Shown here in pieces: positions 6,225 to 11,600 of a DNA stretch of 11,600 nt. The stretch lies in assembly GCA_947478315.1 (NCBI GenBank), contig CANJWF010000020.1:1-11600 (forward strand). The letters are read 5' to 3'. Position 1 is the first letter of the stretch, and each line of letters starts with the position of its first letter. The position numbers were made by a program, and so were the translations under genes. The notes under the pieces were generated by a model that worked only from the letters and a program-made list of their open reading frames with translations, was not told where the DNA came from and searched no databases. The DNA comes from Sphingobacteriaceae bacterium. GTDB lineage: Bacteria; Bacteroidota; Bacteroidia; Sphingobacteriales; Sphingobacteriaceae.

Positions 6225-6911
6225 TTAAACCAAGTAAAAAAATGTGAATACAAAAACCCACACCAAATCCACAAAATGCCAATACAAACCTACCTTCTCA
6301 ACCATCAAATAATGTCCCCTTTTTTCATAAGTACCCGCAAGTACATTTAGTAAAATAACCAAATTAATAATTACTCCACTAAAAACATGAAAACCATGAA
6401 AACCCGTTATTGTAAAAAACAAATCTGTAAATTGATTAGTGCCCATTGTTCCATCCGCATTCAAAAATGGATTACTGCCCCACCACGCACCTTCATGATG
6501 CAAGTGTGTCCACTCTAATGCTTGACAACTCAAAAAAACCAATCCACCAACGATGGTCAAAATCATCCATTTAGCCACTTCCGCCTTTGCATTACGATGA
6601 CCCGCTTCTACGGCTAAAACCATCGTTACTGAACTCATAATAAGAACAAAAGTCATTAATCCAACGAATACCAATGGGTAACCATGATCGGCAAAACCAG
6701 GTACAGACTGAAAAACTACATCTGGATTAGGCCAAGAAGCTTGAGAAAAACGAACCGCTCCATAATAAATTAAGAATCCTGAAAAGGTAAAGGCATCCGA
6801 TAACAGAAAAAACCACATCATTAATTTACCATACTCTGCCGCAAAAGGAGATTTACCGCCACTCCAAGGCGTCGATTTTACTTCATCTAAAGGTGATACT
6901 GTTGCATTCAT
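6225..6911 (-). CDS. ctaE: Cytochrome c oxidase subunit III (first of the two ctaE-like genes from the left)
   Basis: A 228-residue inner-membrane protein of the heme-copper oxidase subunit III family, which binds subunit I and supports proton uptake and enzyme stability. It shows hydrophobic segments throughout and the family signatures ALEWTHLHHEG (131-141, conserved Glu at E133), GFHGFHVFSG (170-179) and LYWHFVDLVWVFVF (209-222). The N-terminal segment EYGKLMMWFFLLSDAFTFSG is the first core helix. The ATG at 6911 is 11 bases after the stop of a second subunit III-like gene. Paired subunit III genes are common in Bacteroidota oxidase clusters. This is the longer and more canonical of the two, with a soluble loop at 140-160. 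Confidence 0.93.
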   Translation of the reverse strand: MNATVSPLDEVKSTPWSGGKSPFAAEYGKLMMWFFLLSDAFTFSGFLIYYGAVRFSQASWPNPDVVFQSVPGFADHGYPLVFVGLMTFVLIMSSVTMVLAVEAGHRNAKAEVAKWMILTIVGGLVFLSCQALEWTHLHHEGAWWGSNPFLNADGTMGTNQFTDLFFTITGFHGFHVFSGVIINLVILLNVLAGTYEKRGHYLMVEKVGLYWHFVDLVWVFVFTFFYLV

Positions 6912-6922
6912 TTATTTATATT

Positions 6923-7489
6923 TTATTGGTTCAAAAATAAAAAAAGGTATAGATATATCCATAAAATGTCAATAAAATGCCAAAATATGGATGCAATTTC
7001 CATACGGAATAAATTTTTTTCTTGAGATAATCCACTATAAGCTGCTATTAAACAGGTTATCAAGATAAACAAACCAGCGATAATGTGTAACCCATGAAAC
7101 CCTGAAATAACATATAAAAAAGAACCCGAAGGATTACCTGTCAAGTATACACCTTGACTTACGAGCATCTTCCATGCAAAATACTGAGCTATCAAAAACG
7201 CAATACCTAACAAAAACGTTAACCATAAAAATAACTTTTGTTGGGCAATATTAGCTTGCTTAGCTTTTAAATTAGCTACAAATAATGTAACGCTACTCAT
7301 CACTATTAAAATGGAACTATAAACAAATACTTGAGGTAATTCAAACACATTCCAATTACCCGCAGCCCTCCGAACAATATATGCACTCGTAAATGCCGCA
7401 AAAAACATTACTGAACTAACCACAAATAACCAAACAATAAATTTTATTGGTTTAAAATTATTAGACTTATTTCTCAAAGAATCACTCAT
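6923..7489 (-). CDS. Cytochrome c oxidase subunit III-like protein (second copy)
   Basis: A 188-residue membrane protein of the subunit III family, shorter than its neighbour. Five hydrophobic segments can be placed (about 15-36, 53-73, 86-106, 122-150 and 165-186), with FHGLH (131-135) and FWHFIDILWIYLYLF (169-183) as the signature and a conserved AAFTSAYIVRR after the first helix. The frame stays open upstream to 7567, but that would overlap the ctaB stop. The ATG at 7489 gives MSDSLRNKSNN leading directly into the first membrane helix and is preferred. It lies 58 bases downstream of ctaB. The two subunit III proteins are diverged, so this is an old duplication with possibly distinct roles; which of them is in the mature complex cannot be told from sequence. 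Confidence 0.88.
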   Translation of the reverse strand: MSDSLRNKSNNFKPIKFIVWLFVVSSVMFFAAFTSAYIVRRAAGNWNVFELPQVFVYSSILIVMSSVTLFVANLKAKQANIAQQKLFLWLTFLLGIAFLIAQYFAWKMLVSQGVYLTGNPSGSFLYVISGFHGLHIIAGLFILITCLIAAYSGLSQEKNLFRMEIASIFWHFIDILWIYLYLFLFLNQ

Positions 7490-7547
7490 ACTTAAAAAAT
7501 TATACTTTCTTGATTCGATATTAACAACACAATGAATAATACCGTAA

Positions 7548-8423
7548 CTATACACACAAAAAATCAATCAAAAGCATTAACTGAACTATGGGTAAATAAA
7601 AAAATGAACAAAACATAACAGATCTAGCACAAGGTTCAGATAACGTTTTAAACAATTTAAAAGATTGATAAATAAACCACACGCTAACTAATGAAGAAAT
7701 AACCAACAGATAAATACCTCCAAAACCCATCCAATAAGGCAATAAACTAGTCGGTAAAAGTAGTAAACTAGACAATAAAATAAACCCCGCACTTGTACGA
7801 TTTTTGTATTTAGTAGGTAATAGTCTAAATCCTGCCTTCTTGTAATCATCATCCAGTACCCAAGCAATAGACCAAAAATGAGGAAACTGCCACACAAACT
7901 GAATTAAAAACAAAACAACAGGAATCCATGAAATCGTAGGTTGTGAAAATGCCGCAAAATAACCTATCAATGGAGGTAAAGCTCCTGGTATAGCTCCAAT
8001 AAAAACGGCAATAGGCGATTTTCGTTTCATAGGAGTGTAAAAAAAAGCATACAATAATATAGCAAATACAGAGAGAAAACCTGTTAAAAAATTCAACCTC
8101 AGCAGCAATAACGTTCCTAATATTCCCATAAACAAACTAATAACGAGAGCCTGTCCATTAAGCATTCTTCCCGAAGGCAATGGACGGTTTTGCGTACGCG
8201 TCATCAACCTATCTAAATCCCGTTCAATAATTTCGTTAAACCCATTAGCTGATCCTGTAACTAAAAAGCCACCAAATGTTAAAATCATCCAATTGAACCA
8301 GTCAATATGACCTTGACATTTGCATCCAATCAAAAAAGATACAGATGCCGAAAAAACGACCAACAAAGTCAGCCTCAGTTTTATTAAATTTTTAAAATCT
8401 GTAATCAATAAATTTCTCACCAT
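7548..8423 (-). CDS. ctaB: Protoheme IX farnesyltransferase (heme O synthase)
   Basis: A 291-residue UbiA-superfamily prenyltransferase of the inner membrane that adds a farnesyl group to heme B to make heme O, the precursor of heme A. The first Asp-rich region is NGFNEIIERDLDRLMTRT (60-77: N63, E67, D71) with the CtaB-specific NRPLPSG (79-85). YTPMKRKSP (129-137) and QFPHFWSIAWVLDDDYKKAG (179-198) form the second metal/diphosphate site. About nine hydrophobic segments fit the family fold. The length is normal. The ATG at 8423 directly follows the ctaA stop codon with no bases between, so translation is probably coupled. Its position next to ctaA fits the heme B to heme O to heme A path. Confidence 0.96.
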   Translation of the reverse strand: MVRNLLITDFKNLIKLRLTLLVVFSASVSFLIGCKCQGHIDWFNWMILTFGGFLVTGSANGFNEIIERDLDRLMTRTQNRPLPSGRMLNGQALVISLFMGILGTLLLLRLNFLTGFLSVFAILLYAFFYTPMKRKSPIAVFIGAIPGALPPLIGYFAAFSQPTISWIPVVLFLIQFVWQFPHFWSIAWVLDDDYKKAGFRLLPTKYKNRTSAGFILLSSLLLLPTSLLPYWMGFGGIYLLVISSLVSVWFIYQSFKLFKTLSEPCARSVMFCSFFYLPIVQLMLLIDFLCV

Positions 8424-9476
8424 TTATGAATTTTGGGAATTTAACCTATACATCCCGATAGAAAAGAGTAACAAATAAAATTGAACACAAAACAAAACAC
8501 ACGCAATTAACAAATGTAGAATCTGTAAAACTGGAGGCAACGCATTAGATGCTAAAAAAAGACCCACCATTAACTGTAAAAAAATTAGCCTAAAATTCCA
8601 ACACACATAATTACGTATTATACCAAATTGAAACCTCTCTGCGCGAAGATACAGCCATACTGCCGAAAGTAAAACTAAAAGTGCAAATACCCTATGAAGT
8701 ACATAAGAATAACCAACTTTAGCCAACCAATTTACGCGAGGTAAATATTTAAAGTGAGTAGCGACAGCGTCTACTTCTTCCCTAACATGGGTACCAATGA
8801 CAATCTGATAAACTGTAATCAATAAACAGATAATCAACATCAATACTGGTAAACGTACATCTGAAGGTACCGAACAAAAAGATTTTGATAAAATAAAATA
8901 AATCAGAATAGCTACGGCCAAGAGAGCTAATGCTAATACCATGTGTATAGTAATCATCCAAGGCATTAAATTAGTAGAAACAACCACCGAACCAATCCAT
9001 GCTTGCAAAAGCACCAAGATTAAATTAAAACTCGCTAATAGAAAAACTGATTTATTATACTTGAAGTAGAAGCAAGAAAAAAGCAACGTGCTCAACATAA
9101 ACAATCCAGCTATGACCCCCAAGATTCTGTTTACATATTCGCACCACGTCTTATACGGATTAAATACCTCTGGTAGCAGGATTGATGTATCATTTTTAAC
9201 TTGATAAGCCAAGGTTGGATACCCTATCGACTCTAAAAGACGCACCAAGCGCTTATTTTTATTAATACGTTTAGAGACATATTTTTCTTGATAATTGGTT
9301 GGCAATTGAGTAACATTCGTGGGAGGAATATAACAATCGAAACACTTAGGCCAATCAGGACACCCCATGCCAGAGCCCGTTGCACGAACAACACCTCCAG
9401 CAATTACAACTAATAGCAAAGATATTATCGACCATTTTGCACAAAAAAATATATTTTGCTCTATAGTAAATCGCAT
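8424..9476 (-). CDS. ctaA: Heme A synthase (COX15/CtaA)
   Basis: A 350-residue multi-pass membrane enzyme that oxidises the C8 methyl of heme O to a formyl group, giving heme A. Visible features are GGVVRATGSGMGCPDWPKCF (27-46) with the conserved cysteine pair C39/C45, EYVNRILGVIAG (113-124), TIHMVLALALL (176-186, H178), GTHVREEVD (228-236, H230), YVLHRVFALLV (258-268, H261) and a final LQILHLL. The first EYxxR motif carries Asn where several other CtaA groups have His, which I believe is usual in this lineage. About eight membrane segments are present. The frame can be extended three codons to a TTG at 9485, but that lies next to the T-run of the upstream hairpin; the ATG at 9476 is preferred. 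It is followed immediately by ctaB. Confidence 0.94.
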   Translation of the reverse strand: MRFTIEQNIFFCAKWSIISLLLVVIAGGVVRATGSGMGCPDWPKCFDCYIPPTNVTQLPTNYQEKYVSKRINKNKRLVRLLESIGYPTLAYQVKNDTSILLPEVFNPYKTWCEYVNRILGVIAGLFMLSTLLFSCFYFKYNKSVFLLASFNLILVLLQAWIGSVVVSTNLMPWMITIHMVLALALLAVAILIYFILSKSFCSVPSDVRLPVLMLIICLLITVYQIVIGTHVREEVDAVATHFKYLPRVNWLAKVGYSYVLHRVFALLVLLSAVWLYLRAERFQFGIIRNYVCWNFRLIFLQLMVGLFLASNALPPVLQILHLLIACVLFCVQFYLLLFSIGMYRLNSQNS

Positions 9477-9483
9477 ATCATAC

Positions 9484-9515
9484 AAAAAAATAGGGTACTC
9501 ATTAAGAATACCCTA
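9484..9515 (-). terminator. Hairpin plus T-run between ctaD and ctaA (intrinsic terminator or attenuator)
   Basis: On the minus strand a 10-pair stem (TAGGGTATTC and GAGTACCCTA, one G-T pair) with a five-base loop is followed at once by seven T residues. The arms are 9506-9515 and 9491-9500, and the T-run is 9484-9490. It lies 27 bases after the ctaD stop and ends eight bases before the ctaA ATG. This is the classic layout of a Rho-independent terminator for ctaD. On the plus strand there is no T-run after the stem, so it acts in one direction only. Partial read-through could lower expression of the assembly genes relative to ctaD. Confidence 0.75.
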
Positions 9516-9542
9516 AAAAATTGACCAAAATAACCTTATAAA

Positions 9543-11426
9543 TTAATGAAAATCCTCTACGGTTCTATTATGCTGTTGATTCCAATCAGCTTGAATTTTC
9601 TCCGCTACTTCATTCCCATTTAAATCACTATACAAATTAGATGACATTGTGAGAGAATGAGGCACAGTTTGGGGTATGAAATCATCTTCATGTCCAGGTT
9701 TACTATAGTCATAAGGCCAACGATAAACGGTTGGAATCTCACCTGGCCAATTTCCATGAATATGCTCAACAGGAGTAGTCCATTCCAATGTATTGGAACG
9801 CCAAGGATTCTGTTCTGATTTTTTTCCACAAAAAATAGAATAGAAAAAATTCCACAAGAAAGCCACTTGAGCCAAAGCCCCTACAATAGCTGCCCAAGTA
9901 ATGATAACATTGATAGATAACCATTCTTTCATAAACTCAAATTCTGTAAAAGCATAATAACGCCTTGGAATACCATCTAAGCCCATAAAATGCATCGGGA
10001 AAAATACTAAATAAGCGCAAATGAACGTAATCCAAAAATGCAGATAACCTAACTTTTCATCCATCATTCTTCCAAACATTTTTGGAAACCAATGATAAAC
10101 ACCAGAGAACATTCCACATATAGCCGCACATCCCATCACTAAATGAAAATGAGCAACTACAAAATACGTGTCGTGTAAATTAATATCTAATGCAGCATTT
10201 CCTAAAAACAATCCTGTCAATCCTCCTGAAATAAAGAAAGAAACCAATCCAACAGCAAACAACATCGCAGTAGTAAACCGAATATTTCCTTTCCAAAGCG
10301 TAGCTAAATAATTGAATGTTTTTACGGCTGAAGGTACAGCTATAATTAATGTAGTAATCATAAACACCCCTCCAATAAAAGGATTCATTCCCGTAACAAA
10401 CATATGATGACCCCACACGATAAAAGAAAGAATGGTAATACCCAATAAAGAATAAACCATCGCATGATAACCAAATATTGGTTTACGAGAATTAGTAGCT
10501 ATCACTTCTGAGGTAATACCCAAAGCTGGCATGATAATAATGTACACTTCAGGATGTCCTAAAAACCAAAACAAATGTTGGAACAAAATAGGACTTCCTC
10601 CTTCATTGGGCAACACTTGACCACCTATAACAATGTCAGACAGATAAAAACTAGTTCCGAAACTTCGATCAAATATTAACAACACTACCGCAGAGACTAA
10701 AACAGGAAAAGAAAGTAAGCCAACTATCGCAGTCAAGAAAAATGCCCAAATGGTAAGTGGCATTTTCCATAAGTCCATACCTTGAGTTCTCAAGTTCAAG
10801 ACTGTAGAAATATAATTAATCCCGCCCATCAGAGTAGAAGCAACGAATAGGGTCATACTCACTAGCCAAAGTGTCATTCCTAGACCAGAACCCGACATAG
10901 CCTTAGGAACAGCAGACAACGGAGGATAAATAGTCCAACCTGCCGAAGCTGGTCCTGTTTCTATAAAAAAAGAAAAAACCATAACAACACTGGCTGAAAA
11001 GAACAACCAATAAGACAGCATATTCATGAAAGGCGATGCCATATCTCTAGCTCCCAATTGTAATGGAATTAACAAATTACTAAACGTACCACTAAGACCT
11101 GCTGTTAGTACAAAGAAAACCATTATGGTACCATGTATAGTAACCATTGCTAAAAAAAACTCTGGCTTCAGCCTCCCTCCTTCAGCCCATTTACCTAACA
11201 AGGCCTCCAACAAAGGAAAACTTTTGTCTGGCCAACCTAATTGAATACGAAAAAGAATAGACATCATTACGCCCATTACCCCCATTACAATTCCTGTTAT
11301 TAGAAACTGTTTTGCTATCATTTTGTGATCTTGACTAAATACATATTTTGTCCAAAAACTATCATGATGAGCATGTTCTCCGTGATGAGTCATCTGTTCT
11401 GTATGTTGATTTAATACGATTTCCAT
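9543..11426 (-). CDS. ctaD: Cytochrome c oxidase subunit I
   Basis: The 627-residue catalytic subunit of an aa3/caa3-type oxidase, reducing O2 to water at the heme a3-CuB centre and pumping protons. From the ATG at 11426: IHGTIM (H98, heme a ligand), LGARDMASPFMNMLSYW (D128, N135, D-channel entry), WFLGHPEVYIIIMPA (H291 CuB ligand, E293, Y295 cross-linked tyrosine), WGHHMFVTGMNP (H340, H341 CuB ligands), VPSAVKTFNY (K369, K-channel lysine) and VVAHFHLVMG (H426 heme a3, H428 heme a). The D- and K-channel residues place it in the A1 family. There are twelve or more membrane segments and a His-rich N-terminus (HHGEHAHHD). A TTG at 11453 would add nine residues; the ATG is preferred. It ends before a hairpin that separates it from ctaA. 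Confidence 0.97.
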   Translation of the reverse strand: MEIVLNQHTEQMTHHGEHAHHDSFWTKYVFSQDHKMIAKQFLITGIVMGVMGVMMSILFRIQLGWPDKSFPLLEALLGKWAEGGRLKPEFFLAMVTIHGTIMVFFVLTAGLSGTFSNLLIPLQLGARDMASPFMNMLSYWLFFSASVVMVFSFFIETGPASAGWTIYPPLSAVPKAMSGSGLGMTLWLVSMTLFVASTLMGGINYISTVLNLRTQGMDLWKMPLTIWAFFLTAIVGLLSFPVLVSAVVLLIFDRSFGTSFYLSDIVIGGQVLPNEGGSPILFQHLFWFLGHPEVYIIIMPALGITSEVIATNSRKPIFGYHAMVYSLLGITILSFIVWGHHMFVTGMNPFIGGVFMITTLIIAVPSAVKTFNYLATLWKGNIRFTTAMLFAVGLVSFFISGGLTGLFLGNAALDINLHDTYFVVAHFHLVMGCAAICGMFSGVYHWFPKMFGRMMDEKLGYLHFWITFICAYLVFFPMHFMGLDGIPRRYYAFTEFEFMKEWLSINVIITWAAIVGALAQVAFLWNFFYSIFCGKKSEQNPWRSNTLEWTTPVEHIHGNWPGEIPTVYRWPYDYSKPGHEDDFIPQTVPHSLTMSSNLYSDLNGNEVAEKIQADWNQQHNRTVEDFH

Positions 11427-11450
11427 TTTTTCTTTCTTGACACTATTGTA

Positions 11451-11458
11451 CAACGATA
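11451..11458 (-). promoter_or_regulatory. Weak candidate -7 box (TATCGTTG) upstream of ctaD
   Basis: The minus strand reads TATCGTTG, one mismatch from TAnnTTTG, placed 24 bases before the ctaD ATG in the 54-base gap after the upstream gene. The transcript leader would be short and A-rich. No -33 element is clear. ctaD may instead be read from a promoter beyond the window. Confidence 0.2.
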
Positions 11459-11480
11459 TATTAAATAAATTTAATTAAGG

Positions 11481-11600
11481 TTAGAGATTACTATTGATTA
11501 ATGATTTCGTTACTAACGAAGCATGATTTAGTAATTTTGATTTAAAAAATTCAGCCTTTAAATCATCATTACAAATCAGCGCTTGCTTATTCAACCATTC
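11481..11600 (-). CDS. C-terminal end of an unidentified protein, possibly subunit II (CoxB); partial
   Basis: From the right edge the frame is open for 39 codons, starting EWLNKQALICNDDLK and ending SLINSNL before a TAA at 11481-11483; the upstream part is outside the window. Codon choice (AAA, TTA, AAT) matches the neighbours, so it is likely coding. The fragment is charged and probably helical, with no membrane segment. Gene order suggests cytochrome c oxidase subunit II, which normally precedes ctaD and often ends in a xxWLxxQ-like stretch similar to EWLNKQ. That resemblance is short and the remaining 30 residues would be an unusual tail, so the identity is a guess. It lies 54 bases before the ctaD ATG. 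Confidence 0.5.
   Translation of the reverse strand, partial: EWLNKQALICNDDLKAEFFKSKLLNHASLVTKSLINSNL

Noticed and set aside
6203..6274. Longer form of subunit IV starting at 6274
   Set aside because: It would overlap the subunit III gene by 50 bases, and the extra residues are the same bases read in another frame.
9477..9485. TTG start at 9485 for ctaA
   Set aside because: It falls at the edge of the terminator T-run; the ATG three codons later gives a normal N-terminus.
11427..11453. TTG start at 11453 for ctaD
   Set aside because: It adds nine lysine-rich residues that do not look like a subunit I N-terminus and would start inside the weak promoter box; the ATG at 11426 is normal.
11461..11474. 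AT-only inverted repeat TTAAAT-AA-ATTTAA before ctaD
   Set aside because: It uses only A and T in a very AT-rich spacer, so it has little information content and no T-run or GC stem to make a terminator.
11506..11520. Perfect odd palindrome TTCGTTA-C-TAACGAA
   Set aside because: It lies inside the partial coding frame, and seven-base arms with a fixed spacer are expected about once by chance in a window this size.
1..11600. A mobile element, defence system, CRISPR array, tRNA or new multi-gene system
   Set aside because: Every stretch is accounted for by recognisable metabolic, transport or respiratory genes; no transposase, integrase, direct-repeat array or tRNA-like fold was seen.

Overview
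The window looks like chromosomal DNA of a low-GC, aerobically respiring Bacteroidota, probably of a Chitinophagia/Sphingobacteriia-like group. Three things point there: the order of the cytochrome oxidase cluster (ctaD, ctaA, ctaB, two adjacent subunit III genes, a COX4_pro-type subunit IV, SCO); a phosphoserine phosphatase protein with a Bacteroidota-type SerB/SerA fusion ancestry; and TAnnTTTG-type -7 promoter boxes with no Shine-Dalgarno sequences. Genus cannot be read from the sequence. There are no tRNA or rRNA genes, insertion sequences, CRISPR arrays or phage genes, and no gene-free stretch longer than about 100 bases.

Layout, left to right. Bases 1-826 (minus) hold the N-terminal 275 codons of a PLP-dependent class III aminotransferase that runs off the left edge. 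A 97-bp divergent spacer separates it from 924-2219 (plus), a phosphoserine phosphatase with a C-terminal ACT domain. That protein appears to be a SerB-SerA-ACT fusion lacking about 200 residues of the dehydrogenase core, and it is the most notable item here. It abuts, stop to stop, a minus-strand pair: crcB (fluoride channel) followed by a UspA-family stress protein. A second divergent spacer (3040-3129) leads to 3130-4416 (plus), an exported beta-lactamase-fold serine hydrolase, which converges with a 2-base gap on the next minus-strand block.

From 4419 to the right edge everything is on the minus strand and forms a cytochrome c oxidase locus. In transcription order it is: the tail of an unidentified protein (possibly CoxB), ctaD (subunit I), a hairpin with a T-run, ctaA (heme A synthase), ctaB (heme O synthase), two subunit III genes, subunit IV, a SCO copper chaperone, and a DUF4197 lipoprotein. 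CtaB and CtaA turn heme B into heme A for subunit I, SCO helps load copper, and the subunit III and IV proteins complete the membrane complex. The DUF4197 lipoprotein is physically linked, but its role is unknown.

No complete new multi-gene system is evident. The items worth following are the core-deleted SerB/SerA fusion, the hairpin that splits ctaD from the rest of the oxidase operon, promoter boxes placed so close to start codons that leaderless mRNAs are implied, and the DUF4197 gene at the end of the oxidase operon.
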